Notes: generated by a model from the letters alone, not told the origin. Shown: positions 34,810-48,173, counted from the stretch's first letter. The stretch: DNA of 64,000 nucleotides from Botryosphaeria dothidea (GCA_011503125.2 WWBZ02000073.1:2480001-2544000); one strand, 5' to 3'. Numbers and translations are program-made.

Positions 34810-37800
34810 GCGTGATCGTGGCCATGTGGCAGCAGCAGGGCAGTCCTGCAATTTTGGTGTTGACGTCGACACAGCCCTCGCTAACCAGGCCTCCGGTCGA
34901 GGGCGTGGGCCGATCTGCACTCGCTCATCGCCGCAGCAGCAGGGATTCGCTCTGCCCTGCAAGCTGCCGAGATCCACTTCCACCGCGCGCAAAACCAAAC
35001 GTCGCCTCTACGCCTCATCATTTTCCAGCATTTCCTAGCGGTAATTTCCTCTGCATCCAATACCCTCTCCTAGCTTTCCTCAGGACCCTCGGCGTTCGCG
35101 GCGCTCGTCGGCTGCTCCGGAGCCTCGTCTGACGCACAGACGGGCTGCTCTGCATCACAATCGAATCGGATCGGTCTCCACGGGCGGTTATCTGTTCCTT
35201 GCGGCTTCCATCTTCTTCTTTTTCCCCTCCTGCGACAAAAAAGCAATCTACTTGACTTTTCTGGAACGGCGCTCGATATCCTAGACCGGACAGGGGCTTT
35301 ATGCACGCGTTGGCGAATGGGCTTGGGCGATTTTGCAAAATACTTCTGGCGTTCCTGACTTTGGCGTGGCTTGCATGATTCAAGATTGGCCTGAACGGGT
35401 TGGCTGGCATCCCGCCCCTTTCCCCTTCCACAAACACCGCACCTGCCAGTCTCAGCCCGAGCCGCCAATCGTGCGAGCCTTGCCGTTTTCGTACCTCGTC
35501 GTTTTTTGTCTTTTCCCTTTTTCCTTTTCCTTGGCATGGCATTTTCTTTTCTCAGGCCTACAACAAAGATCTCAGCGCACGCGCAAGCATCCCGCGCATT
35601 GTTTCCCATTTTCCCAGCATATCCTACTCCAGTCCTGGTAATGGATAATGTATCACGTTAAGAAGAAGCTGCTCTAGACCACGTACCACATAGTTGGATT
35701 CTTTTATTCGCTGCACCGCCCCCGCCATCCTGCGTAACTGCTGCTTCTCTCGTGATTCTCAACGCCTCTTCCCCGCTAGCCTCTCCACTTCCCATTTCCA
35801 CCCGCACTTGGAACGAGGGGATGCCAATCTTCCGCGTCATTCCTCCTTCCTACCCGCCGTTCGAGCCATCCTTCGCCCAAACAATCACTCGTCGCTCTCG
35901 TGCTCTTCGCATCCTGATACATCGCATTGAACCATGTTGACGTCGTTCACCGCTTCTTCCTGCCATCTCTAACAAGTCGCAGCGAGTTTCACGGACCCCG
36001 CTCGGAACAACATCCGATGGTTGCACGCGACACTCTCGGTGGTAATCGGCCGTTATGCGCTCGATTGCCAAAAAGTTTACCCATTGACTTTCCGCTGAAG
36101 GTTCTAAGGCGGCGCAAAACACACCGCTCCTTCCGTACTGTTTGGGAGATGCGCAGCATCAACGGGGCCACATAGTGGTATGAATGGCACCAGCTGCGGC
36201 ACGCGGAAGGGATAATCGATGAGAGTGCCAGGCGGGCGCAGCAATGCCGCGTTGCCAGCGGACCACTAGCAGCGGATGCGGATGGTGTTGCGCGGCAGGC
36301 GGGACTACACAGCCGACATATCACAACCCAGTTTAGCGTGCGAGTCAGAAGAAAGGTAAGGCTATAGGGCGACCACTGGATAGTGATGAGTGAGCTAAAG
36401 TTGAGTTGAGCCGTCCCGTCGCGGATGCGGCAGCGCTTGCTTAGCGCGGTTCAGAGCATCTGACGCAGCGCACCACAAATCCCATCCCATCCCATCGGGC
36501 CCGGACTGAAAGGAAAAGATGCTTGGTGTGAGGAAGGGGACCTGCTTCCGGAATTCTAAAACACACGACGACGTCATACGCAGGCGAGCAGAGCGTTGTT
36601 GGTCTCATGAGAATGTTTCGTGGATAGGGCCGCACGTGTCTCCGTTTGATGGGATGAGCTGATCTCCAAGAGCCCACCAGCCAGGGCTATCGATACGAAG
36701 GTTCTTCGATTCATCGACGAAACGTGGTCCGGCTAGCAAGACGAAGACGGTGGGCAGGAGGCAAACCTTGCTGTCTGGTTAAGCGAGCATTCTGGGCGCG
36801 GCGACGCCGAAAGCGAAGAAGCCTGAACTTTCTTTCGTCCTCCCTTGACCGGTCTGAGCTTGAGGCTTACCTGCACCGTCATCATGCATTACGATCGACC
36901 TGGCCTGTCGCCCGGATCGATGTGCCGCATTCCGCGATGCCACGAGGCCTCCGCCGCAGCTGATTTGATCGACAGGTACGATACCACGAGCCACAAAACA
37001 CACCCGGCGACGCAGCAGAAGTTAAGAAAATCTCCGAGACGTCGCCCTGCAAAGCCGATCGGCGACCACATGTCAATCCGCAACAGCTGCCGTTTCTGCC
37101 GTCGATTTTTGCTCCACCCATGAGCCAAAAGACCACGACCGACGGAAGAGACGTGCTAATCCGTCACCGCAACAGCCCCTGCTCGCACATGATATCATGG
37201 TTCTGCACGCATCCACGCCTGCCTCTGCCTCAACTGCCGAAACGGAAAGCAGTGCGACCGCTGGCAAAGGCACCACTGCCGGCTTGGGAGGAAGTCGGCT
37301 TGTCACACAGGGATTGGTGGCGATGCGAGTGCGATGGCTCTCCATGCGCCAAATTCCCACCCGCCGTTCTCACCGCGTCCTCTGCACGACCGCAAAAGTT
37401 TGCATACCCAGGTCGCTGTCTCAACTCAATGCTCCCACCGCTTTTCTGATTGAAGAGAAAAGTAACGTACCCGCCGATCGTTAGCCCATTGCCCCGCCAC
37501 ATCCATGAAGAGGCGCTACTCGTACCTGCATTAGCCCTCCACACCAAAGAAACTCATGCAAGCCACATGCAAATAACATCTCAGCCTCAGGCTCTCAATG
37601 TGCAGAAACATCGCTGCACCACAAAAGTAAGAAACGAACGCCAACAATCGAAGCAGAACGCCATGGGCGCCTGATAATCGCACGCCTTCTGTACCACTCG
37701 CCGCCTTGCCTTATCCTTCCTTCCCCACCGCTCCTCTTTTACCAGGGAGCACCTGCACCACAATAGGCCGCCTCGCTGCAGCCACCCGCTTTTTAACCCT

Positions 37801-38502
37801 GCTCTATATGCTTCATGACACAAACTTTACGCCTTGCTCTTGTTCGAGCGGCTCACATACTCTTGCGAACAAAGAGCGATCCCATGTGTAGTTGAAGCAA
37901 TCGTTCGAGCGCGCCTGATGTCATCTTGTGTTTCAAATACTGTTACCAACGCCACGCATCCTCCTCGCAAGCCCGGCCATGTAAGAAAATCACTCAAGAT
38001 AAGGTATTCTTAGCAAATCAACTGCATGCGCGGAAAAAGGAAAATGCGGAATCCGCGCGAGAGAGACTGGACGACCACAGACTGCTTTCACTCCAGTGCA
38101 TAGCCATTACGATTGCCCACGCAATCAATTCGAGCAATTGGTCACAAATAGGTAGAGACCAGAGACACTCTGAATACTCCGGTTTCCTAATTTCCGGCAC
38201 TATTCGAGCCGGACGGTATGCACACGTAGCGACATGGCCAGCGACGTGATGCTCGCTTCTTCTTGCCTTACTTCTTAATCTTTAAACATGGACCAATCAC
38301 AATGCAGACATAAGAGTGACCTGAAGCATTGACATCAAATCTGCATCTATAACGCACATCATATCCTCATCAACCCACTATTTTCGTAGACCATCCAACC
38401 AAACAAAAAGGGAAGTAAAAATCTACCCAAGTCCAAGAAACAGCCCCATCACCCCCAGATCCCCACAGAAAGACCACAGCCACCTCCACTTCCCCCCAGT
38501 TT
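34810..38502. other. gene-poor region with Cys-rich short frames
   Basis: About 3.7 kb without a convincing intact gene. The part to 35,650 probably includes the 3' UTR of the microprotein gene. Between 37,070 and 37,350 several short frames carry CxxC-type clusters that do not join into one frame (see findings). The remainder shows nothing. Confidence 0.45.
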
Positions 38503-40571
38503 TCAACCAAACACCTCCACCACCGGCCCCTCGTACCACCTTCTCGCCCACCCCACATAATACACCGCGCCCCCGACAACCCACCCGCCCAGCACCACGC
38601 TCGCATAATTCATATTCCCCGCCGTCACCGGCATCGCGCCGGGAAACGTGCTAAACACCATGGCCACCACCAGCCACGCGCACGCCAGCCCATTCACCAG
38701 CGGGCCCCACGCGCCCAGCCGGAACGGGCCCGGCGACTCCACGAACACGGACCCCTTCGCGCGCCCGCAACACAGCATGAAGGCGATGGGCAGGAGGTAC
38801 GACGCGTACATGCCGAGGATGGCCATGGACAGGATGGCGTTGAAGGCGGTGGTGTTGCCGAGGTAGATGAAGCCGAGGAGGGCCTGGAGCAGGGCGGTGG
38901 CGACGACGGCGCGGACGGGCACGGCGTGGGCCGGCGAGACGTGCGAGAAGTAGCGCGCGAAGGGGATGGCGTTGTCGCGCGCGAAGGCCCAGGCGGTGCG
39001 GCTGGTGGAGGTGGTGCCGGCGGCGTTGGCGGCGACGGCGATCAGCGAGATGAAGAGCGCGAGGACGGTGGCGCCGGCGGGCGAGGCCGTGATGTTGAGG
39101 AAGAGCTGCATGAAGGGGAAGCCGGTCGGGGATTCGAGCAGGTTGGAGAGGTCGCCCAGCGCGAAGAGCATGACGATGCAGTAGACCAGGCCCATGAGGC
39201 CGTTGATGATGATGGAGCCGAGCATGGCGAGCGGGACGGAGCGGGAGGGGTTGGGGAGTTCTTCTGCCAGATGGGCTGCTGCGTCGTAGCTGGGAAGAGA
39301 CGGTTAGTTGTGATGACTGTTGGTGTGTGAGAGCTAAGGATAGTTCTCATAGAGGAGAGCGCTATCCGGTAGAAAAGGGGATGATGGTAAGAGACCAACT
39401 TACCCAAGAAACGGATACACCGCACTCAACATCCCCACCAACCAACTAACCCCATCATTCCCCCACCCACTCGAATTCTCAAACTGCTTAAACACATACT
39501 CTGCACTGTGCCCGCCCTGCTGTCCGATCCCCATGACACCCATAACCACAACCGTGGCAACAAACCCAACAACGTGCGCCACGCCACTGACGGTATTCGT
39601 GTGCGGCAGCACGCGTGAGCCGAAGATGTTGATGACGGTGCTGTAGGCAATGACGAGCCAGTAAAACAGCATGCCCTGCCAGCGCTGCGGCACGTACGAT
39701 CCGCTCTCGTCGTTCAGCGTGATGTACGCCTGGAACTGCAGGCCGGCGGCGAAGGCGGCCGAGGCGGTTAGGACGATCTGCCCGCCGATGTTGATCCAGC
39801 CGGTGAACCAGGAGGCGATCAGGCGGCTGTGCGAGGGGGCGAGGGAGGCGACCCAGTGGTATTGGCCTGGGAGATGGGTTAGTGGGAGGGGTTTTGGTGT
39901 TGTGTCTGATGCTTTGAAATGCTTTGAAGCAAGTGAGGTGAGATGTAAAGCACCATGAAATATTTGGGTCCAAGTGTTAATGGATATCGGACAATTCTTT
40001 CGCACGTAGCCACCCACGAGGAAAAACTTCATCACGCAGGACAGCATATGAAGGAGTTTCGTCCGTTGTGCAATGAGACAGCCAATGGTGGAACCGTCGA
40101 AGAGGCAAGATGGCGCGGAAGGAAAAGGCAGACACGTACCTCCAGCAGTCGGATACACTGATGAAATCTCAGCAAGCGACGCCGCCGTCAAGAGCGTCCC
40201 AATAAACGCAATAACACTGCACCATATCGTCAGCAACTCTTCACTGATTCCATCATCTGCTCCACCTCCCAACCAACCCCACTCAACCACACCATCAATA
40301 AAGAGGACGAAGCAACTTACTAATTGTAGAACAAGCATGGCGCCCCACCATTCGTCAGAGCCTGAGCGACCACGCTCGACAGCGCCTCCCACGTCCCCAT
40401 CAAGCACACCAGCAGCGCGCCGAGCGACCACACGCTGAAGTCGCGTCGCAACTCCTCAGCATGGCCGCTCAGCGGCGACACGGCGCCGGCCTGCAGCTCG
40501 ACATCGGTGCCGTTGACGTTGGCCGGCTTGCTTGTCGAGTCGGGGGTGCGGGCTTTGGTGAGGGAGGGCAT
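38503..40571 (-). CDS. amino-acid/GABA-type permease (APC superfamily)
   Basis: The protein is 525 residues in four exons (40321-40571, 40140-40216, 39404-39866, 38503-39289), and all junctions keep frame. It is an integral membrane transporter with about twelve hydrophobic segments of the amino acid/choline (AmAT) branch of the APC superfamily. The opening reads RRDFSVWSLGALLVCLMGTW, followed by EALSSVVAQALTNGGAP and AASLAEISSVYPTAGG. This is the TM1-TM2 signature shared with fungal GABA and choline permeases. Later segments include YDAAAHLAEELPNPSRSVP, the conserved loop after TM7, and an AFARDNAIPFARYFSHVSP stretch. Substrates in this branch are GABA, choline or neutral amino acids; which one cannot be told. 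Exon 2 is only 77 nt long. Confidence 0.9.
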
Positions 40572-42547
40572 GGTTGTGGGTGTATGTGGTGTTGCCTTGA
40601 TAGTGGCCTACGATATTTGTGGCTCCCCTAGCCGTGACGAGACAGAACGCGATGATAGAGCGACTCTTCTGCTGCTGATGAACAGATGGTGCGGAATGTG
40701 GTCGATTGGGTTTGGAGGAGGTCGGCGGTTCGTCTAGATTCGGTTTCCTAAGCGGGAAGCAGGAGTGGCGGAGAGCGGAGAGGGCCTCGGCCTGGCTGCC
40801 AAAACAGACGGAACAACAACAACAGGCGAAAAAAGTGAAGAAGCGGACGGGGAATAAGGCTGGTGGTGTGACGCAGAGTAGAAGTGGGAGATAGAAGTAG
40901 TGGGAATTATCTTTCAGGCTTCGTTGCGATATCGCCCACCTGCTACCACCACGCTGGATCAGACTTGCGGCGGTTCCGGGAGCAGGGCGTGGGAGGGTAT
41001 GCGTACGGGTCCGATACGCACTGACTGTGACCAGCACAATGGGCTAAGACGGAGTGGAGAATATGTAGCTGCCATCTGAAAGATACCAGAAAAGCTTGAC
41101 TTGAACTTGAGAGATAGTAAATGTCCCGGGGAGATAACAAGCACTTGAGTAACATCATTTCCTCGCTCTTTTCCCCGCAAAAAGCCAAAGCAGGGAAAGC
41201 GGCAGACCAGCTTGCGGAGACATGGCTTGCCTCAGTTGCTCCTTAGGAGCTGCGTCGTCCCTTCGGCTCGGTGCCATTGCTGCACATTGTCATGAGAATG
41301 GCCTCGGGCGTGGATGGACAAGGGGAGTGTTCCGCATTCTCGAGGCACTATCTGCAGCCACGAGAGTTGCAAATGGAGTATCGAGCGCCTCAAATCCATA
41401 AATCTGATGCAATGATTGGTCCAGGAGCGTCTTCAGGCAGCCCTATGCGGCAAGTGAACGTCACGGGAGTGAAGGAATTGTTTCCGCGTAGCCGCAAGCG
41501 GTGCAGATCTGAGCATCTTCACTCAACGACACGACCAAGAGCAGCTATGCAAGTCGACTCGGATGTTGTAAAAAATTTTGACATGAAGATAAGAGAGCGG
41601 AAAGATAGGCTTCTCGCAGAGATAGCGACGCGCTGACGGCCGGAACGTGGGTATTGGGTGGTCGAGGATCTAGGCGTACGAATCGAGTGGGTTGGCTGGT
41701 CGTTGATGTAGAGTGTTCGCTGTGACTTTCCTGCAGGACGAGACGGCGGAGGCGGCAGCGGAATTGTGGGGTTTGCGGGAGGCGGAATGTTTCCATGGTA
41801 GCGCTGTCTCAGGTGTGGCATCGACATGATTGGCCGAGGCGGAATCGGGGCGCGATAAGCCTGATTCGGAAACATGTGGGAGGCTACGCTCGTCTGGGAA
41901 AGGGGAGTCGAGCGCTATGTTCGAGGATAAAACTGTAGTTAGTCGTTGAATTGCCTTTTTCTTTATTCGGAATTCGTAAAGTTTCTGCATGAAAAGGACT
42001 GGACGCTCGTGACTAAGTATATTTTGCCGAGGAATGAGAGTGAAGACAAGTGAGAAAAAATATATGGCATCTACCACGAAATGTTATCTTGGCAGGAGAC
42101 AGGACCAGACCTGGTGCTATGTACCTTGGTCGTACTGATGTTGCTTCGAGTTGATTCAATATGTTTGCGAAAAGTGTATAGCGGTGCTTCGTTGTCTGGA
42201 CGCCCGGTAAGTCGACCCCGACTGAACTGGATTTTCCTGAGCTTCAAAACAACTTGCTAAATAGTATGGTGTAGCCCCTCACCTATTTGTAAGCCTTTCA
42301 TCTTGGAAGTCGCAATAGCGCCTTCGCTTAGACTGCCTGATCTCTCATTTGAACATCGAAAGCACGTGGGATCTCAAAAGCAAACGGCAGTTCAACGTCG
42401 GACGGCAGTCCACACTTTATAATTCACATCTACGCAGAGCAATAAACTTTTACACGTGCATATCATCCGACCAACGCCATACAATCACACCATGCCTAGG
42501 TCCAAACAAATCCCTCCATGACTCCACTCCTCATTCCCTATATCCAC
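40572..42547. other. intergenic with one weak small ORF
   Basis: About 2 kb between two minus-strand genes. It holds the permease promoter and the 3' end of the amine oxidase gene. The only frame worth noting is the Pro-rich one listed separately. Confidence 0.5.
41519..41875 (-). CDS. possible small Pro-rich protein (doubtful)
   Basis: An ATG-initiated 118-codon frame whose first half is Pro/Arg-rich (RAPIPPRPIMSMP, then TIPLPPPPSRPAGK) with plausible codon choice. The second half loses this character. A plus-strand frame overlaps it. No family is recognised, and it may be chance. Confidence 0.22.
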   Translation of the reverse strand: MFPNQAYRAPIPPRPIMSMPHLRQRYHGNIPPPANPTIPLPPPPSRPAGKSQRTLYINDQPTHSIRTPRSSTTQYPRSGRQRVAISARSLSFRSLIFMSKFFTTSESTCIAALGRVVE

Positions 42548-44681
42548 TCACAAGTTGCCCTTCACGCAGCAGCTCTTGTTCTCCGTGTACACCTCCACAC
42601 TCGCTAAGTTCTTGTTGCTCGGCACATCGATGGCCGGGTTAGCCTCAAAGAAGTCTGCCGGCCTCAGGTTGACCTGGAAGATATCGACCGGCATGACGGG
42701 CCAATCCTCCACACGCGGGTTGTGCGTGAGGCCAAACACGCTCCACACGACGACGTCCTCGTTCTCGACGTTCTCCTGGCGCTTGACGGCATCGCCGACG
42801 CCATCCACCTCCTTGGTGCTCTGCAGCGTGAAGCGGCCGCCGGCGTACAGCTCGTCGTCCTTGTACTTGGTCACCCACACGTGGTGCTTCGCGAACTCGG
42901 CGCGCTTGCTCTGCACGCTGTCCGGGTCGGCGAGCAGCAGCTGGGTGGCGGGCGGCGTGAACTTGTAGCCGACGGGCTTGCCGCTGATGCGGTTGTGGCG
43001 GTTGGGGTTGACGATCTTAAACACGCGGTTGTGCTGCGGCGCGGCGTCGGCGAACGACGACGTCTTGATGGGCGTCTGGCGGATCTCGTAGTAGTTGCCG
43101 CGCGGGTTGGTCTTGGGGTTCATGGGCACCACGTGCGACTCCTCCTGGATGACGGTGTTGGCATGACCATCGATGGCCGGGTCGATGCGCGCGCAGAAGA
43201 CGTGCTGGTGGTTTTGGGCGAGCGCACCCGGGTTGACGACGTTGCCGTAGTTGCTCTGCTTGCCTGGGTCGATGTTGACGACGCTGACAATGCCGGTGGC
43301 GCGCGTCTCGATGACGATGCCGCCGGCCTGGTCGAACTTGTAGGCGAAGATGTACTCGTAGTTGGCCAGGGTAATGATGAACTGCACGACCAGCTCGCGG
43401 TTGCGGGTCACAACAGCGCGGCCCGTTCGCCAGTTGGTGTGCTTCCAGCCGATGCCGTTGTCCTGCTCGTGCAGACAGACGACGTTGGGATGAGGCGTGG
43501 GCTCGCCGTCACGACCGATGATGACGGAATCGAAATACTTGATCACGCCTAAGCAGTCGCAGCCAAGGGCAAGATTGTTGGCGCAGTTACCAGCACCACC
43601 GTCTCCGAAATCGAAGGCCTGCTTTCTTTGGAAAGGAGGGCGCTGTTTTGAGGTCAGGACTCAACTGCACAGCCACTCGAGGGGTAAAAAACATACCGCG
43701 TCAGCGTAGGGAACCGTCATCTCGCTGATGCTCAATCTGTAGAGCACACTCCTGCCCTCGTAGTGCACATCATGAATAACAGCACCCTCGCGAGGGTTGA
43801 ACCCCACCCTGAACCTCCACTTCTGCCACTCAACCAAGCTCTCGTCAGTAATCTTGAAGGACGGGCCATCGGGCTGCTGCACATTCAGGGGCTTCAGATC
43901 CTTGCGGGTACCATTCGGCAGCAGTTCTGGCACATATTCTGATGTCTTGCAGTGGTCGATGATGTGAGGGCTGTGGGTCTTGTCGGTAAGGCCGTCCTCC
44001 TTGCCACCGGTGGCCAGACGGTCAATGCGGATGATCTCCTGCTTGTGGGCGTCCATCACAGGGATGAGCGGCAGGGGGTAAGCGTAGAAGTTGGAGTCAG
44101 GGTTGCCGCTGCGGGTATCGTTTGCGAAGATGAGGCCCTGGAAGTAGCGACGGGGCTCATCCTCAAGGTCCAGACCACCGTACGGCCACGGCTCGATGAC
44201 GACCTCAAAGCCCTCGGGCAGCTTGAGCTCGGCAATGGCATCCTGGAACTTTGGTGAAGACTTGCAGACCTCGACCAGCGTATCAAATTCCTTTCTACGA
44301 GGGTGTCAGCGAGCTTCTTGCCAGAATGGACAGAAGTAGATTCTCATACAGCGTCAGAGCGGCCTGGTGTTGCTTTCCAATTATCTCATGCTTGACCCTT
44401 GCGCTGCGGTTGACGTCGACAATGGACTCATGGTACTCCGGGACCCTGTCAGAGCCAATAACATCGTATTGGCACTTGGCCAACCGCGGGGGCCGTGGTG
44501 TCGTGGGCGAGAGGCGGCCGGAGTGCTCGAGGTCGAGGAACTTCTTCAGGTCGGCCTTGGCAGGCTCCTGCAGGAAGATCTCACGGAAGCTGATGGCGAC
44601 ATTGGGATGAGCCTTGACGACAACATCACGGGCCCGCTTGGTCTCATCGATGGAGAGGATGGCGAGAGGGTGGGGGACCAT
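42548..44681 (-). CDS. copper-containing primary amine oxidase
   Basis: The protein is 674 residues in three exons (44350-44681, 43697-44294, 42548-43642), all in frame. It oxidises primary amines to aldehydes, releasing ammonia and hydrogen peroxide, with copper and topaquinone as cofactors. The topaquinone precursor Tyr405 is in the motif TLANYEY. The copper ligands are His455 and His457 (NHQHVFCARID) and a third His in LTHNPRVEDWPVMP. The proton-abstracting Asp is in FDFGDGGAG, near residue 321. Length is as usual for fungal family members. The C-terminus (CCVKGNL) is not a PTS1 signal, and no signal peptide is visible, so peroxisomal import is not supported by sequence. It sits in tandem with a permease gene and could help use amines as a nitrogen source, but co-regulation is speculation. 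Confidence 0.93.
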
Positions 44682-45486
44682 TGTGTTGGATGCGAATGAT
44701 AAACGAAAGGGAACTGGTGCGAGAGGTCTGCACAAAGGGAGACCGTGCAATTGGGTATCACAGAGAAGAACGAGGAGGGAAACCTGTCTTCCTCGAGACG
44801 AAATGCAGGGCGAGGACAGATTTATAGTGGCCGGGAGGGCGCAGGTAAAGGCGCCCGATTCGGCAAGTCCAGCCAGCAGAGATCACGGGAGTCGGGCTCG
44901 CCATTGCTTGCCATGAGCAAGGCGGGGCGCTGATACCCCCGACCCCGCCGCCAGTGAAGGCGCTGATAGCAGAGTGCGCCGGGGTTCCGCCAGTGGGCGC
45001 AATCGCTCGTCGTTCGTTGCGGGGAACGCACACGCCACCAGCGGAATTCAAGTGCACCTGCCGGCTGGACTTGCCGAGACGGGTCTAGCTTGCTCGCGTC
45101 TCATGTTGTGCGCCATGTGTATCCAACAGCATTCGCCGTCATCATCACAGACACTTCTTCTTACACGCTGCGGGGACAGCTCTTGAGCCGGTCGAATCCT
45201 ATTGAACCTGTGCCGCCCATCACTTCCGTCTCTCTCCGGCACTTATCGCGGACGCTGACTTCGGCACCTCGGCGCACGGACGCAGAGAGTCGGCAAGCAG
45301 GTCACAGCGAGCCTACTGACGGATGCCCGGACAAATTTCAATTGCTTCAGCGGATCAATTATTCGGATAGCCTGTCCTCCACCCAGCGCCACTGCAGCTG
45401 CCTTACGCATCCGTTGGGATGTCTTATCTTCATCTCAGCCGCCTCTTCAACGTGTTCAATTAAATTCTCTAACACTGCGCGCCGCT
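44682..45486. other. intergenic between tandem minus-strand genes
   Basis: About 0.8 kb, holding the amine oxidase promoter and the 3' UTR of the potassium channel gene. Nothing else is visible. Confidence 0.55.
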
Positions 45487-48173
45487 CTATCCGTCTTCTC
45501 TGCTCTTATCTGCCACCTCCTTTCCCTTAACTTCACCTTTCTCCTCACTAGTTCCACTGTCATCCTCACCAACATCTCCTCCCGCTTCCTCATCACTATC
45601 ACCCGTCCTGCCCTTCCCCGGCCCCCTTCTTAAATACCTCCCCAAACTCTCACACAGCCTATCCAGCACAAATTCCGCCTCGCTCATCCCCGCCATCATC
45701 GGGCTATTCTCCCCAATCCAATCCCACTCCACCAACCCTTCCATTTCTTCCTCTATTTCCTCCTCCTCCCTACTCTCCGCCGTGAACCTGATCAACCGCG
45801 TAAACTCCACCCACTCCTCGTACGAATACCTCTTCGGCCTCACCTTATCCACATCCTCCTTCAAATCCTTCGCCACCCTGCGAATCGCCTTGGCCAAGCG
45901 CCGCGCGAGCACCTCGTCCGACTCATCCTCCGGCCTCTCCTCCGCGATGGCGGCGGAGGTCGTGTCCGGATCGCCCTGCGGATCGGCCACATCCTCGGTG
46001 CTCCCACCGTCGTCCTCCACATCGGCGGACGGCGGGGGGCCGAGCGGGATGCCGCGCCTGATGCGGCGGCGCGCGGCCTGGCGCTGCAGCGCGGCGAGCA
46101 GGCGCGGGTGCTCCTGCAGGAAGTCGTGCCAGATGCCGGCCTTGGGCAGGACGGTGACGTCGGCGAGCTTGGAGGTCGCGTTCTTGAAGCCCGAGATGAC
46201 GGTGTCGCCCTGTTCGGGTGAGGGGAAGAACCTGTCAGCGTTCTCGTTTTCTTTTGCGAGGCGTTGGCGCGTCCGTTCGAACGACTGGGGGGAAGCGAAA
46301 CCCTTACCATGTCCGAGATCAGAATCGTCATCGTCGGCACCGCGATCAGGCTCCACACGACGAAGAACGCGCGCCCCGCGTTCGACTTGGGCGCGAGATC
46401 GCCGTACCCGACCGTCAGCAGCGACACGTAGCAGAAGTACAGCGCCTGGAAGTACGTCATCCCCTGCGCGCCGCGCTCCGCCTGCCAGAAGACGACGGCG
46501 CCGACGCACCACAAGACCCCAAAGGCGATGGCCGACAGCGTCAGCGCGTACCACCGCTTGAAGCGCGCCGTCGAGTGCTGGATCGCGCGCATTGCCGAGA
46601 AGCGGTCTTTTTCCGCGCGGAGGAGGAGCGGCCGCGGTTTGCGGATGGTGACCGGGTTGAGTTTGGCGACCATGCCTTTCTTCTTCTTTTTCTTCGGGCG
46701 GCGCGGGTGGTGGTGCGTTGTTTGTTTGTCGTGGGGGTCGTGTATGCGCGTCGCGGCGGAGAGGTCTACGGGATTGAAGGGGGCGGAGATGGAGGGGCGA
46801 GGGCCGGTGTGGTTGAGGTGCTTCTCGGTGATGCGCTGGCGGAGCTCGAAGGACGATGTGACGGTGCGGTTGAGGGTGCGGCTGCGGACTTTGTTGATGT
46901 GCTTGCGGACGACTTTCTCTTGGCCGAGGTCGGTGGTGAATTTGTAGATGCTCGACACGACGAGACCGAGGATGATGATGCCGCCGACGGAGTAGGGGAA
47001 GACGAGACCGCGGGAGACGTCGTTGGAGGGTGCGAGGTCGCCTGCGAGATGGTAAGTCTGTGTTGTATGTGATGCGTGAAGTGATTGTGGACGTACCGAA
47101 TCCGACAGTGAGGATTGTGACGTCACAGAAGTATAAGGCGTTCGCGAATGTCCATTGATCTTGCCCATGGAGTTTCTCTATTCGTGAGAATATTCCCCCA
47201 CCACCTGCCAGCCAGACGAAGAATAACATTGTTTGGAGAATCAGGGTGCGTTGAGATTCAGTTAGTGTGAATGTCTGCGGGTAATGGCCTCGCCAGTATC
47301 CGACCATGTTTACCATGAGTATCATGGAGCAGACGCAGTAAAGAACCGCTGCCATGACGCCATACCAATATCCTTGCGTGTACGTCTGGTTTGGCCGGTC
47401 TGGTGGGACGTAGATTTCCATAGAAGCAAGAATGGCTGTAAGCTAAGAAAGGTCAGTCGTTGTATGTCCTCAAACGGTACGAAAAGGCACGACTTACCAG
47501 ACCCGTGGCAATGTACCAGAGGACTATGGTCATCGGCAGAGCCACTATGTAGCGAATCTTCTGCGTAAAATTCATGAGCAGGAAGAAGTTCCCGACAAAG
47601 CCGCAGATCAGCGACGCCGCGTTCAACCAATAGCACCATCTTGGGTCTTTAAATGGAACGCCATACAACTCCGGCACCCGTTCCCCATCTACGACCACAT
47701 GCATCCTCCAGTACGTGACCAACGCCGCGATAGAGAGCACGTTTGCCAGCGGCCCGAGCGTAGCAGCAAGAAGACTGTATTCTCCTAATCAGCAATGCCG
47801 CCTTCGCTCTTTCGCTACATCCCAAACTTACGGAATCGCCGTGCTTGCAAACCACCAATCACTGCCAGCCGAACCGTCAGCGTTCAGTAAACCCATAAGA
47901 CACTCTTCTGCTGCCATAGGCATACTTCTTGCTCCCATCCTCCCTCCTCCTCTCCCAAAACCTGCCTAAGCCCCGCCAGGTCCATTTCATCTTCTTTTTC
48001 TCCGCCCGTTCAGTTGCTTCCGTACGCCCGAGACGCTCTGAAAGTGGAATCACCGGCTCCTCGACGGCGATGTGCTGAGGCGGTATCGACACGCTACCGG
48101 CGCTATCCGGCTTCTCCGGTAGTGAAGCCGTGGTGAGGGAAGGATTTGCGGATGCCATTTCGTCATGCGCCAT
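45487..48173 (-). CDS. TOK1: TOK-type outward-rectifier potassium channel
   Basis: The protein is 785 residues in six exons: 47926-48173, 47832-47861, 47498-47774, 47097-47442, 46308-47041 and 45487-46209. It is a plasma-membrane channel with the eight-TM, two-pore layout unique to fungal TOK channels. The first pore loop, ILTVGFGD, is split by intron 4; the second reads LLTVGYGD near residues 510-515. Between the pores lies a basic cytosolic linker with a KKKKKK run. The C-terminal 240 residues are highly acidic and cytosolic. Exon 2 is only 30 nt and encodes DWWFASTAIP, which the family places just before TM1. Intron 1 (47862-47925) has a clear CTGAC branch site. Without it the frame breaks. 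The channel sets membrane potential by potassium efflux on depolarisation. Confidence 0.9.

Noticed and set aside
42722..43552. 276-codon plus-strand frame opposite the amine oxidase
   Set aside because: Shadow of a GC3-biased real gene; it has Val/Asp-rich antisense composition and no domain.
46218..47072. 284-codon plus-strand frame opposite the TOK channel
   Set aside because: Antisense shadow of exon 5, crossing an intron border of the real gene.
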